A DNA stretch of 64,000 nucleotides, from NCBI RefSeq assembly GCF_905171775.1, contig NC_053491.1, positions 137,266,483 through 137,330,482 of the forward strand, given 5' to 3'. The position numbers and the translations under genes are program-made. The stretch is from Rana temporaria (taxonomy: Eukaryota; Chordata; Amphibia; Anura; Ranidae). The notes beneath the pieces are model-generated. The model searched no databases. It was not told where the DNA came from and worked only from the letters and a program-made list of their open reading frames with translations. Of this stretch, positions 23,573-36,646 are shown piece after piece; position 1 is the first letter of the stretch; each line of letters opens with the position of its first letter.

Positions 23573-24849
23573 GTATGCCATGGCTGTGCAACTGTTTTAT
23601 CTAAAAACTAAGAAAGAAAAAAAAAAAGTGACCGATTCAGTAATGTCAAGCGTAAAACAGCCTTTATAATAGAACATTAATATGCAAAAGAACAATGACA
23701 CAATGTGGGTAGATTTTAACATTTTTATTAAGGTCCAACATCAAAATGTTTCAACTGGTAATTTATTCACAAATGAGTTTTTCTTTTTCAAAATATACAC
23801 TTTGTGCAAAATGCAGATCTGTGAAGGTTTGTACATTTTTTTTTCATAAAATCGTTTTATAAAATGTTAAATTGTCACAAATACTAATACTACAGATAGA
23901 AGTGAATTCAGCATGTTGTCAAACCATTCATTCCAGATCTCACAATGTACTTTGGTCATTAAGATACAACAGAAAGAAAATATACCATGTGGGTCTAAAT
24001 AGACAAACCTGGTACAAATTGGAGCATTACATTTATATTCTATGTGCAGAGATACACGTGTGATTGATGATCGGTGGTACATAGCATTATTCACTTGGAT
24101 TATTTTATTTTCTGAAGTATGCAGTTTAGGAAAATCATAATTCCTAGGAGCAGCAAAACCGCAAGGCAACTCACACTTCAGAATGAGGTTAGGAACAACA
24201 GCCATCTTAGGGTCTGTTCACACCAGCCCCACTGATGCAACATAAATGTGAATGGTACCCCAACGAATTTCCACAATAGAGCACATTTGCTGTGCAAAGA
24301 AATGCAGCAGGACCCATTTTTGTGCACGAACAGCATGTTAAGTTTGAACGGGCTGCTCAATGCATCACACCACAACACATGACTACCTGTGCCCTGTGTT
24401 ATGGTGTAAATACACCATTGGGAAAGATTTAAGAGATAAAAACAGAACTCCAGGATTTTCTTTTTATAAATCTGCAGTGTAAAAAAAAAAAAAAAAGTTA
24501 AGTCTCAAACGTATATGGCACTTAAGGGAACCCTGTACTATCTTTAATATTTATACTTGCATTCATGGCAGCAAATATAGCTTTTGCTATACTTCATAAA
24601 CAGTGAAATCAGAACTGCAGCTCTTAAACACTGAAGCCACACTGTCATTTGTCTGTCCCACCTCTCCCCCTTGACCATTTGCAGAACACTGCTATTCTGG
24701 GAACCAATACACAAAATAAAAAAGCATTCTGTGAATAGGCAAGTGGAGAGGAGCAGTAGACAAACACTGTGGCTTCTGTGTATGCGAGCTACAGTGGACC
24801 AGAGGTATAGCAAGAGCTATACTATCTGGTATAAATGAAAGTGTAAATA
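23573..24849. other. Unassigned DNA
   Basis: It contains a T-rich segment near 23716 and a possible MITE at about 24208-24415 (GGTCTGTTCACACCAG on the left). There is no gene-like frame. Confidence 0.3.
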
Positions 24850-25335
24850 TTAAAGCGGTTCTTCACCCTAAAGTTGAGTCCCGCTGATCGGAACCCTCCC
24901 CTCCTCCGGTGTCACATTTGACACCTTTCAGGGGGGAGGGGGGTGCAGATACCTGTCTAAAGACAGGTATTTGCACCCACTTCCGGCCCGGCATTCACGG
25001 GCAAAAGACGGGCATTCCGTCACATCCCGTCACCCCCCCCTCCCCGTTGTGTGCTGGGAACACTCGGCTCCCAGCACACAGCGGGAGCCAATCGGCGGGC
25101 GCGGCTCGCGCATGCGCCGTAGGGAACCGGGCAGTGAAGCCGCAGCGCTTCACTTCCTGGTTCCCTCAGCGTGGATGGCGGGGGGAGCAGCAGAGAGACG
25201 AGCGATCGCTCGTCCTCTGCTGCGATCGGCGCTGGACTCCAGGACAGGTAAGTGTCCTAATATTAAAAGTCAGCAGCTGCAGTATTTGTAGCTGCTGGCT
25301 TTTAATATTTTTTTCCCATGGCACATCCGCTTTAA
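24850..25335. mobile_element. TTAA-ended MITE
   Basis: The left end is TTAAAGCGGTTCTTCACCC and the right end, reverse-complemented, TTAAAGCGGATGTGCCATGG. It has a GC-rich centre with GCGCATGCGCC (about 25107-25118). The long open frames across the centre are GC artefacts. Confidence 0.65.
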
Positions 25336-26763
25336 GATAGTACAGCATTCCTTACAGTGTCATGCACCTCACTGGGCTTATATTGTTTTTTCACTGCAAA
25401 AAAAAAATTAAAATATATCCTGGAGTGCTGCATTGGCAGGTGTCCAGGCTTTCACACAACCTGGAAATCTTGAAATGACTTGAGTACAGCTGGTATTGCT
25501 TTTGGAAACATAAACCGAAAGAAATTCATGATTTATAATGCTTATTCAATAAAAAGGAGTGATGAAGGTGTGAAAAATGCAGTAACTGTATTTAATGTTT
25601 CAGCAAAGTTACATCAAAGATGTTTGTATCTGCACTTCTCCTTACTAAGCAAAACCATGTTAAGTCAAAGCAAACCTTATTGCTACAAACTTCTCTTAAA
25701 TGTACATATCCACAGGGATCAAACAAACATTTGCAAAACTTTATTGCTGCCCTCAAGAATTTGTTCTTAGCACAAGATTTCTCATTGTTGGTGTCTACAG
25801 GGGATTTGCTAACTTTGATGGTACACATTTGCAAAAGTTACTAACTTGTTGTTCCTAGAAACCAAATAGCTCACACATTCTTAAAGCAAAATGTTTCAGA
25901 ATCCAGCAATAATTCCATACAAAAGTATAGATCATTAATACATTACAGATTTTTCATAGTAGCAAACCTTCTACAGATTTGTTTATAACGTATTTGGATA
26001 TCTGAAACCATGAGCTATAGAGTTGAATTACTTGAACTGTTAAATACAAGAATGAAACACATATGGGAGCTTTTTTTTACCTGACAAAGGCTTTGTAATT
26101 TTGTCTACCCGGTCCTGAGATTTAAGCAGCCCTGCTACATAACACAGCCAGACTAGTGACCTCAACATTCTCTACTGTAGTGAAGTAGTAAAGCTTGGTC
26201 ATTTACCGGTGCGTCTGGGTAAAAAGGAGAAGCAGCACGAGGTGATGAAGCAATACCTCTAAAGATGTCTGCAGACCAGAATTATTATTCGGGTCTGTGG
26301 AAGATTACTATATTGCAATTTCTCTTCTTTTCTCTCAGCATATTCCTTGCCAGCACATGTGCATGCTGCAAATCCCGATTGACTCTAAAGCAGGCCGCAG
26401 ATTATGAGATTTTCTTTTCTGCAACCACAGGTGTGTGTTCATAAGGCAATCCCTCCAAATGGAGCCATTGTGTTCTCCCGGCAGCGGGGCGTGGGGAGCC
26501 GTCCCTGCCAGAACACAATTATTGCACGCAGCTATAGCCGCTGGCCATACCTGCATGCTAGAAATCTGACATGCTGGTCGTATAAATCCTGAATAATAAT
26601 AATACCCAAGTCAATCAATGGATCGACTTGGATACAATCTTGGCCGATCCCTGCTGAACCTGCCGAGAATCGAGCCATCTATGGCCAGCTTAACTCTCCC
26701 AATCAAAATTCTAGTGTACAGGATTATAGAAGGTTTATATCAGATACTTATATATTCAGATAC
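25336..26763. other. Unassigned DNA
   Basis: No gene or complete repeat is recognised. Confidence 0.3.
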
Positions 26764-27409
26764 TTAAAGCGGAGTTCCACCCAAAAATGGAACTTCTGCT
26801 TTTCGGATTCCTCCCCCCTCCGGTGTCACATTTGGCACCATTCAGGGTGAGGAGGGAGCAGATACCTGTGTAATCCAGGTATTTGCTCCCACTTCCGTGC
26901 ATAGGTAGCCGGGGGGCGACCTACGCCACATCCGGCACCTTTTCCACCACCCCCCCCCCCTCGCTGTATTCTGGGAAACACCCTGCTGTCGTCTCAGACG
27001 ACAGCAGGGGCCAGTGAGATCGCGCAGCAGGGAACCAGGAAGTGAAGCCTCACCGAAGATGGCGGTGGCAGTACCCCAGAGCTGAGGGACAGATCGACTT
27101 CGGGAGCCGACATCGCAAGTGCCCAGGACAGCCATTGGCCCCCACTGCTTTCAAGCACAGCCAGTGAACCAATGAGGAGAAGGAAAGGCAGCCCGAGCCA
27201 TACCTCTGTGTTTAAATGGACACTCAGAGCGGTTGCTTGGGTGCACCCATAGTAAGCTGCTTGCTCTGGGGGTAGTCGACAGGAGAGGGGCCAGGAGCGC
27301 CAGCAGGGGACCCGGGAAGAGGAGGATTGGGGCTGTTCTGGGCAAAACCACTGCACAGAGCAGGTAAAGATGACTGATATGTTTTATGTTATTTAAAAAA
27401 ATGCCTTAA
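26764..27409. mobile_element. Composite TTAA-associated element
   Basis: It starts TTAAAGCGGAGTTCCACCC, typical of the TTAA group. Its right part (CTGTTCTGGGCAAAACCACTG near 27332) is the reverse complement of sequence in the element at 13206. The two termini do not match each other, so two elements are probably joined. Confidence 0.35.
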
Positions 27410-27859
27410 ATTCAAAGCAGATCTAAAAACACCTTTTGGTCAATAGTGGGGGAGTAAGTGAGGGGGAAACATCCCTAAAAAGGTCACAACTCACAAGATA
27501 AATTAAATAGACAAAAGCTTAGACTAGAACTCATTGCAAGTTCTTTTCAAAGTACTGCTTAGATCTAAAAAAAAAATTCCTGCTTACCTATACATACTGT
27601 ATACAAAGTAGCAACTGAATCACAACCAAGCACAAAAGAAACTGCTGTGATGTATTGCTCTAAAAAGGTTGATGTAGAATCGCACATGTTGAGACATCAA
27701 TAAGAACCACAAGTGGTCTACATAAAGTATGATAGAGGTGGTAAGGACTAACAAATAAAAACCTTTTTTTTTTTACCAGATTTCACACATTTGCAGATAA
27801 CCCATTCTCACAGAATCTACATAAAAACATAACTTAAGGAACATGTACTTAAGGGTACA
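27410..27859. other. Unassigned DNA
   Basis: It is AT-rich with no recognised feature. Confidence 0.3.
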
Positions 27860-28370
27860 TTAAAGCGGGGGTTCACCCTATCGACAGGAAAAAAAAAATT
27901 TTTTTTTCTTTTACCTTTAAATCAGGCACTGTAGCGCGAGCTACAGTATGCCTGTCCCGAATTTTTTCCCCCCATACTCACCTTGTAGTCGTCCATCGAA
28001 GATACCGGGGAATGGGCGTGCCTCTGGAGACGGAGGATGATTGACGGCCGGCTCTGGCGCGTCACGCTTCTCCGGAAATAGCCGAAATAGGCTTGGTCTT
28101 CACGACGCGTGCGCATAGCCTGTGCGCACGCGCCGTGAAGAGCCGAGACCTACTCCGGCTGTCTTCGGGGAGAGTGACGTGCCAGGGCCGGCCGTCAATC
28201 ATCCTCCCTCTCCATAGGCACGCCCATTCCCCGCGGGAGCCGGAATCTACGATGGACGACTACGAGGTGAGTACGGGGTTAAAAAAATCGGGACAGGCAT
28301 ACTGTAGCTCGCGCTACAATGCCTGTCTCGATGGTAACATCATGTGGGTCAGGGTGAACTACCGCTTTAA
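27860..28370. mobile_element. Fold-back TTAA MITE, family E
   Basis: The ends are TTAAAGCGGGGGTTCACCC and GGGTGAACTACCGCTTTAA. Almost the whole element is an imperfect palindrome. For example GTAGCGCGAGCTACAGTATG at 27931 is matched by CATACTGTAGCTCGCGCTAC near 28297, and GGATGATTGACGGCCGGC by GCCGGCCGTCAATCATCC. The centre is GTGCGCATAGCCTGTGCGCAC. A second copy is at 35832-36266. It is non-coding. Confidence 0.8.
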
Positions 28371-31300
28371 GCTTTGTAAGAATGTATGAATATTTAACTA
28401 CAATTTGAAGAGAGGGCTATCAGATTATTGGTAATACTTTTTTTAAAGGGTACGTTTTTGTATTGCATATTGAATGCTGGCACAAAGCTAAAATAGAAAG
28501 CAATAAAAGGAACTTAAATTCACAGAATCAACATTTAAAAGACAATACTGCAGAATGCAAATGTAACAGCTTTACTAATATTCACTTTTACAAATTAAGT
28601 CACATAAGACAACACTGTACAGGTCATTTTATATCAAAACACCGTTATTTTGGCACCCATTTTTTCTTAGGAACATCTAAAATAAAATACACAGTTAATT
28701 GCCCCTTAAATGGTGCAAATTTAAAGCAACACAGACACGGCATTTCACAAAAAAAAGCTTAATATCTTAAAAAAAACAAGAACAAAACAAAACTACAGAT
28801 ATCCATTTGCTACAATTCTTATTTGTGTTACTTTTGGGATTGGATTGTTATAGCAAGACAATAAACGATATGCAAGGTCGGAGAAAGAATTGTGAAATGA
28901 CTTTGGAGATAACTATTTTACCAACAAGCAAAGCATTTAACATAACAAAAATTAGCAAAATATTCATACACAGATGACTGTAACAATAAGAATTGCTCAT
29001 CAGCATTGTTACAATATTGCAAACAAGCAAAGTGTTTCACAACTACTCCTCTAGCACTTGTTTAATAAAAGCCTACAAATCAAAACCATGTACAGTTATT
29101 GCTCTGTTAGGGAATATTTCTTTATCAATACAAATAAAACCTTATAGTCATTAACTGCACATTAGATGTATTGATTGTTTAAACTCAGTAGCACCTATAT
29201 GTGGATATATGTCACATACTGTACAAGTGCAGACTATTGGAGGATTTTAGCAAAACTGGGAGCAGTTGTGTGTGGCAACCAATTCTCTTCTCTCGTGCAT
29301 TTTCAAAGCTTAACCGAACAAGCTGAAGCTAAAAGCTGATCAATTGCCATGCACAACTGCTCCGAATTCTGGCTGCTGAAGTCTTGATAAATTCCCCCCT
29401 AGTGGTCCATTGCAGCTCAGTTTTCCTTTTGAAGTGACCCGGTCAAGCTCAAGAAAAAGAACCCAGCTTAAAGTTCCCTGCAATAAAAGAGGCATTATAC
29501 TAATTTCTTTGGTAGCCCACGTCTCCCATCTTCACTGTTCCTGCACTGCAGCCTCCAAAGGACAGCATTCTAGGAGTGTTGGAAACCTGTCTCTCCATCC
29601 TCAAACGGTTGTGTGCTTTGGTGATATAGGGTATTTAAGAACCACAGTGCACAGCAGGGGACCCAGGCATCTAACACTCCCAGGCTGCTGGGGAGGCGAG
29701 TATAATACCTCTTTTGATGCAGGGAGCATTTTTTTTTTTAGCCTGATGGTGTCACTTTAAAATCAGTTTGTGCCACAACTGAGTGACAGCAAGCAATGGT
29801 GCCATGCACACCTATAAGTCCTGCCAGCAGACCCTGATATATAAAAATATTTAAAGTGTAACTAAAGGCAAATCGGATTTTTTCATTTTGGATAGAATAT
29901 AAAGTTATAAACTCTGACAGTTTTTCTTGCCATCTGTAACCCATCCAGGAGATTTCCTCTCACTTCCTGTCCCATAACCAGAACAGGAAGTGAGAGGAAA
30001 TCATCCCAAAGTGAGGAAATCCCAGGGTGTCATTGGAAGATTTCCCCTTTATTTCTGTTCTGGCTTCAACCCAAATTTGGAATTTTATTTTACCCTCACT
30101 TTCAGTGATAACGGTAAACAAGACAAACAGAGAGGGTGGATCTATCCAATGGGGAAACAGACAGTAATAAAAACTCACAGGTGTTCCAAATCTTTCTCAA
30201 CTATCCAAAACTGAAAAATAAAAAAAGTAAACGTTGCCTTTAGTTACACTTCAACTGGCGCATATGTCTACAGGACAAGGAAAAATGAATGTCCTACCTA
30301 AAAACAGCAAATATGATTGTTGATTTTCTAACACAAAACCGACCAAGTCAACAGTTCATTCTTCCTTTCTTTTCGTTATATACATCAGTACTATAGCTCT
30401 GATGCTGCCTTAACAACAAGCCTTAGGCTTACCTGACCATCTTTGTATACAGCTAAAGGATGCTAAAATATTGCTGGTATGTAACAGTGACCAATATTAG
30501 TGCAAATATTAATCTAGCCGATTCCCAGTAGTAATCTTACCAGGATCATTTAGACCATTATTAGACTTGTTAGTGCATATATTTTAGGATGACCACTACT
30601 TGTGTTGTAATTATTCTAACTGCAATACAAGACCCAGTAAAGCATAAAAATGCATAAGATTTTAAGGTGCTGCAATATTAAGGAGTTAATGGCTTTAAGA
30701 AGAGGATATATTCTCGCACAAAGAACATTACCTACTGCCCAGTCTTAATATAGCTTCTATAAATTAAGTCTTGTGATTTATAATCAAACATCCAAGGAGC
30801 ACCAAATAAACATTTTCGATATACAGTATGCTTCATAAAATCCCAGTTACAATTAAATCATTTTATAAAAGCTCTGTCATTTTTCCACATACACAGTATT
30901 TGTGTCATTTACTACAAGAAGCATGGAAACACAATATCCCAATTAACTACTATATTAGTGCAATAAAGACCAAAAAAAGCTGTGTGTGTACCATCCGTTG
31001 GAATTAGCACCACGCAGTGCCCATCCTTTGGTTAAAAAAAAAAAAAAAAAAGCTTATTTTATAGTAATGTTACAGACAGTTTTTACGACTTATGTAGCAT
31101 ACCATAACTCTGTAGCTGCATTCTTAAATGATGTGTGATCGTCATCGATCATTTAGAACCACACTTTACAACAAGAGTTTACACACATGGCAAAATCTAT
31201 ATATTCCACAACAGCCTACAGATCCAAAGATAATTATTGTGATATGAGTTACTATTCATGTGCTTAATATGTTTAATTATACATCTACGAAAAATCTAAT

Positions 31301-32156
31301 TTCTATATATTTCTTGGGCGGGCACAGACACATGGAGCTCTGCCTGTTACGTGTAATAAGACTAGAGCATAATTTTTAAACACATTAGATAACTTTCTAA
31401 ACCGCTAATACGTTTTTGGCTCTGTGGCCAGATTATTGTGATTGATACAGCCAGTGACCCATTATTACCAAAATAGTAATTCTGATTGTATTGTTTTTCT
31501 TTCATTTGTGAGTGTACCCTTTAAATGAAGTGTACCTCTATAAATAGTATTGTAGATCCAATTTTGTTTCTTTCTACTTCCAATTTTGACAATCCAACAA
31601 GGCTGGTTCCAAGATCACCAACTAATTTCCTAATGTAATATTTCACACACTGCTTTTTGAACAGATTATGATTTATTCTAAAGAATACTGTAGTCTGGAG
31701 GCTTCAGTCCTCAGTAGTGTAGGCTTGGGTACTTTTTCATTCTTTAACAAGATCGGTCACCTGACAAACAAATGCCTTGACACAAACAAAAAATAATCAA
31801 AACAAGTACATCAGGTAAATCTGTGCCTGGTAGATGGAGGGTGTTCAGTGAATCACTGGATGATGTCTTCTGAGCTATAGAATGGTGTTCACTCATACCC
31901 CTTACATGGGTGAAAGCTAAAATCATAGAATAAAACAAAAACATAAAACAAACACTGAGAAGGTAAATAAATAAAAAAAAAGATTGCACAAACTGAAGTC
32001 AGTCAGACGTAAACACTTCAGTTTTGAAATTCATGTCTTGCCACAGGCTTTAGCTTCTGAACACAACCACAGTAACTGCTGTGCATCAGTTTACTTTCTC
32101 GCAGAAAGTCCATAATCTTGCTTCAGATAACTAGTAGGAAGAGCTTCTGTTTATTG
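28371..32156 (-). other. phtf2: Probable phtf2 3' untranslated region
   Basis: It starts directly after the phtf2 stop codon on the minus strand. Apart from one MITE (29851-30253) the sequence is AT-rich and free of recognised repeats, unlike the flanks. Several AATAAA words occur on the minus strand (for example near 31676). The true polyadenylation site cannot be chosen from sequence alone, so the left edge is only a guess set by the next repeat. Confidence 0.35.
29851..30253. mobile_element. MITE, family D, complete copy
   Basis: The left end is TTAAAGTGTAACTAAAGGCA and the right end, reverse-complemented, TTGAAGTGTAACTAAAGGCA. Inside, AGGAGATTTCCTCTCACTTC and GAAGTGAGAGGAAATC form an inverted pair. 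It probably lies within the phtf2 3' untranslated region. Confidence 0.7.
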
Positions 32157-32177
32157 TCATGATTTGATCTTCCATAA
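32157..32177 (-). CDS. phtf2: phtf2 last coding exon (LWKIKS-stop)
   Basis: On the minus strand a pyrimidine-rich acceptor ending TTCCATTCCAG is followed by codons for L-W-K-I-K-S and a TGA stop at 32157-32159. This is the conserved C-terminus of vertebrate PHTF proteins. The exon supplies only six residues plus the stop and then becomes 3' untranslated region. It joins in phase 0 to the exon at 35314-35439 across a 3.1 kb intron. The residue match to the family, the frame and a good acceptor together make this tiny exon convincing. Confidence 0.85.
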   Translation of the reverse strand, partial: LWKIKS

Positions 32178-35100
32178 CTGGAATGGAAAGAATAAAAGTA
32201 AGCAAACAAAACAAATTGGAAAGAAGAGGTCAAAAAACATTTCATAAGCCAAGCCCGTGAGTGGATCGGCCCTGCCTTGATGGCAACATGCTTTGCTCCG
32301 ACATTGTGTCATTTTTTTGACATACTGAAAGGTTATGACATGGCGACAGCCAATATGCTGCGTTACCTCAGACGGACAAAGAAAGATGTATTACATGTGT
32401 GGTCTAGGAAAAATGTATTGTTGTCTATAGCAACAAATCAAATTCCAATTGTAATTTCTACAGTCCGGGGGTAAAAAAAGAAAAAAGGAAGAAGAAGGAA
32501 ATAAGTATACAGATTGGCTGCTATGGGCCAGCGCAATTTTCATACATAAAAGCATATGTTGAGGTATTCTAGCAACGTCATGCCTGCCCTAAGCACACAC
32601 ATTTTCTATTTTGCATTCTACCATTTTCAAAACAGACTGATTTTTTTTACCAATTTAAAAGCCAAGTATACCTTTTTCAGAAAGGAGCCCCAGTATATAT
32701 TCCAAATCTGAATTACAAATATACAAAAGCCTGTGATATTGATAACACTACAGTATGGCAAAAATTAACTTGAACTAAATGAAGGTGCACTTCCCTACGC
32801 ATCAAAAGGCAATTTAACTAAAAACGTAACCTTTATTATAAATCATAAACGGTATGTAAATGACCATAACAGGTATACTTACTATTATACTTTCTCTTTA
32901 TCTGTTCATCTCATTTTTATATGTGGTCAATAGATGGGAGGAGACACTGATGTACCCCCATCTCTTTATAACAGTTGGTGTTGGCGAGTAGACCTTGAGT
33001 CTATATATCCTCTGAATCGTCTGGAGCTTTAATATTGACTGTAAGGGGGAGGTAATAACCCTCATATAGTCTAGTCTAATAAATGTATTACTCCCGCGCT
33101 GTCAGAAAAAACTACGGGTACACTGCAGCAAACACCTGGTTAGCTGATCCTTAACAGATAGAGGGGTAAATGGGTAAACAGTGATGTTGTGCTGTGAACC
33201 TACTAAGATTACTATATTAAAGTTATTGTGAAAAATTGGAACACAAAATATGTATCTATAAACTTGCTAAAGTGCAAAGTAAAACAATGGTCATCAAAAC
33301 CTGGTGGTGGCATTATGTTTGGCCTCTGATTCCGTGACCCTTGCACACTAAGAATTTGGGGGCCTTGACCTGTATTCAACATTGAATCTTTGGCATGATT
33401 TCAAGCCCAGCACTACCTTCTCAGTAGGGCACAGCACAGTGGGTCAGCAGAGGGACATGCTTTGCCAAAAAAACAACTGAAGCCTCTATTTAGTATAGAC
33501 ACTTATTAACATACAGTAGATTAGTATGATGTGTGCTAAAGTGCAAAGTAAAACAATGGTCATCAATAAGTGGTAGTGGCAACTTGAAGCCAATGACATA
33601 CTAATAAAAACAGTGAAATTATAACTAGCGTGCCAACTTGAAATATATAACATAACAATAATGAGCATAAATATAAATTAAAACAAATATATATTTTTTA
33701 TTATTTTTATGTATTATAGCAAAAAGTAAAAAATATTGGATTATTTTCAAAATGGACGCTCTTTTTTTTTGCTTATAGCACAAAAAATAAAAACTGCAGA
33801 ATTGATCAAATACCACCAAAAGAAAGCTCTATTTGTGGGGGGGGGGATGTAAATTTTGTTTGGGTACAGCCTCGCACGACAACCCAATTGTCAGTTAAAG
33901 CTACGCAGTGCCATAATCGCAAAAAATGGCTTGTTCAGGAAGTGGGTAAATCCTTCCGGGGCTGACGTAGTTAAACACTGACAAGAAGCAAATAAAAATT
34001 AGTTTGCACATTTCAACATACACAATTCTTCAGACTGTGCTAGTCTAAAGTCTGTACACAGGAAAAAAGGCCTCAAGCCTTGTGGCTTGCTGTTCAGAAT
34101 TTTTCTCTCCTGAATTGCATAATAAGCAAAGCATACAACATGCATACAGTAAATAATCCTCCAGGATAACCATGGATCAACACTGTAAAATTCTAAATTT
34201 GTATGGTAAAGAAAAGCTTCGGAAAAGAAAAAAAACAATGTTTGTTTTCCCGTGAAAAAAAAGTTTTACCATTTAAAATAAGAGCGAATACATAGCTTTT
34301 TGTTCACATTCACGTAAGGGTCTAAAATAATACATTAGTAATTTTTTTTAATTTATTCAGGTAAATAAAAAAAAATAGGGTTTTATTAATATTTTATATT
34401 TATTGTTCCAAGTTCCTTTTTACGTTTGTTTAAGTAATCCTAAAATGGGCTGGTTGTCTTAAAGTAAAAAACGCAGTCTGAGTGGCCACAGCTTTCTGCT
34501 GATTTACTTGTAATGGCTGAAAACACTTTTGAATGCATGTTAGTATTGCAAACTGCAACCTTTAAATCGGTTCAGTTCAAATGTTTTGCACGGTTTTGTG
34601 AAGGACAGTCTTTTGTAAAGCTGATTAAAGCTGAACTGCAAGTATGGTTTTTATTGTACAATTACATTGGTCCAGCTTAGACCAATACACATATAGGATA
34701 TTTCATACCTGTGGGACTGCCCTGAAAACCTAGTCTTCGTCACTACTACACTAGTGATTTTGTCAGTTCTCTGGGTTTTGTATGGGGCCGATGCCCTTCT
34801 GCATAATGAACCCAGGTGGTCACTTTTAGCATCTTCAGGGAAGAGGGCGAGTCAAACTTTATAACAGAAAGGCATGCAAGCTGTCAATTACAGCCAATTG
34901 GGCTGGGTTTCAGAGCAAATGGCACTGCATGCCTACCCGGGCGTGTGTGTTATAGGTTACCAATGCTTATTAAAATGTTTATATTCTTAAAATTTGCTGC
35001 ACAATCTATTGCATTTCTTACTAGACTATAGAGCCAACCAAGTGACTATTGCATTTATGTTTACATTTTAGGTCTATTTCAATTGTTTTGCTGAAAAAAA

Positions 35101-35313
35101 CATAACACCCCCCCCCCCCCCCAAAAAAAAAAAAAAAAAAAAAAAAACACATTTACAGAGATGTTTAGCCAAAACTAAAAAAAAAAAAAAGAACAACAAC
35201 AACAACAACTCAAAGCTGAAAGTTGCTCTTTCATTCAAAAGAATGCCAAATTGACCCAAAACAAACAAATGTAACATGTCGAAAAAATTGTCAGTCACAC
35301 TCTACGCTCCTAC
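32178..35313 (-). other. phtf2: phtf2 last intron
   Basis: It contains a partial family C element at 33665-33974 and an error-prone homopolymer tract (C16 then A22, about 35107-35145). The remainder is AT-rich and unassigned. Confidence 0.6.
33665..33974 (+). mobile_element. Family C element, truncated copy
   Basis: It shares AAAATACCACCAAAAGAAAG-like and GTCAGTTAAAGC blocks with 20498-21331 and ends CCGGGGCTGACGTAGTTAA. The first part of the family is missing. Confidence 0.55.
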
Positions 35314-35439
35314 CTTGAGATTAAATCCCAGCAGATCACTAATGACACCAGACACTGCAGACAAGATGACCACCTGGGTGATGTTGTAAAGCAGAGGATT
35401 CATCGTCAGACCATATAACCTAAAGGGACAATCCAGCTC
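35314..35439 (-). CDS. phtf2: phtf2 exon, penultimate coding exon
   Basis: It has 42 codons in phase 0 at both ends: acceptor CTTAAG before GAG, donor AAG-GTAGGA. The product starts ELDCPFRLYGLTMNPLLYN and contains a hydrophobic segment VVILSAVSGVISDLLGF, likely the last membrane-spanning helix. This block is almost invariant in vertebrate PHTF1 and PHTF2; LLYNITQ rather than an R at the last position favours PHTF2. Confidence 0.95.
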
Positions 35440-35797
35440 CTTAAGAAAAAAAACACACACACATAATAGAGTATTACATTAGTAATTTAAAAGCATACAA
35501 ATGTAATTGCATAAATACAAGTATATCAGTTTATGAATCCAGAAAAAAATGCCATACAATGTTTTGACATAGACCTTGTTTAAAGTTGCCTAAAGACAAA
35601 AAGTAACATTAACCCAATCTGACCTTAACCAACAATCTGAGAGGCTTTATATGTGGGCATCCCCTGGATGAACATTCTTGAAGTCCAAGCAATCAATTAC
35701 ATTTAGACTTTCCCAGTGGGGCAACCGCTGCCCAAGTGCTTGTCACTCTCGGAGCTCAAACATGTATGTTTTTGCTCAGTTCAAATATACGTATATG

Positions 35798-36646
35798 TTA
35801 AAGGGGCTGTAAAGCTTTGTGTTTTTTCACCTTAAAGCGGTGGTTCACCCTCCTTAACATCAGTCTAGCATTACATTCGGCATAGTATCGCGAGCTACAG
35901 TATGCCTATCTGTATTTTTTTATCCCCGTACTCACTGTGCTATTGCACATTGAAGATTCCGACTCCCGCGGGGAATGGGCGTGCCTATGGAGAGGGAGGA
36001 TGATTGACGGCCGGCTCTGGCACGTCACGCTCCCCGAAGACAGTCGGAGTAGGTCTCGGCTCTTCACGGCGCCTGCGCACAGGCTATGCGCAGGCGCCGT
36101 GAAGAGCCAAGCCCTTCCCCGGAATCTTCAATGTACAATAGCACAGTGAGTACGGGGATAAAAAATGTAAGACCGGCATACTGTAGCTCGCGCTACGATG
36201 CCGAATTTTATGCTAGAATAAATTTTTTTTTTTTTTTTTTTTTAATAGGGTGAACCCCCGCTTTAATGCATCCTATGCATTAAGGTAAAAAAACACCCCC
36301 CCCTTCCGCCCCCCCCCCCAATCTCCGTGGGCGTGACCCCACGTCGTTCTCTTCATAGCCGATCGGCTCCTCATTGGCTCCCGCTGCTGTCAATCAAATT
36401 CAGTGACCCGGCCGATGAGGCCGAGTCATACACTCAGCGGCTATGCACGCTGAGTGTATAACATGGGAGCGCGCCCGCAAGGTAACCCCCTCGAGAGAGC
36501 TTCCCAGTGGAGGGAGACAGCTGCTGTGGGACCCCGGAAGAGGATGTTCGGGGCCACTCTCTGCAAAACAAACTGCATAGTGGAGGTAAGTATGACATGT
36601 TTGTTATTTAAAAAAAATTAAATCTGAACCTTTAGTGTCCCTTTAA
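35798..36646. mobile_element. TTAA MITE, family B, interrupted by a family E element
   Basis: It starts TTAAAGGGGCTGTAAAGC and ends AGTGTCCCTTTAA. At its internal TTAA it is split by the fold-back element 35832-36266. On either side the sequence matches the uninterrupted family B copy at 10523 (CACC-TTAA-TGCAT). Confidence 0.8.
35832..36266. mobile_element. Fold-back TTAA MITE, family E, nested copy
   Basis: The ends are TTAAAGCGGTGGTTCACCC and GGGTGAACCCCCGCTTTAA. The interior is the same palindrome as 27860-28370 (ATCGCGAGCTACAGTATGCC on the left, GGCATACTGTAGCTCGCGCT on the right). TTAA at both edges corresponds to the single TTAA in the empty family B site. Confidence 0.85.

Noticed and set aside
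24909..25340. 143-codon open frame on the plus strand
   Set aside because: It lies within a GC-rich MITE that has TTAA inverted ends. There is no family resemblance, and several frames are open together.
29410..29760. 116-codon open frame in the probable phtf2 3' untranslated region
   Set aside because: It is on the opposite strand, with no splice sites, no recognisable family and coding-atypical composition.
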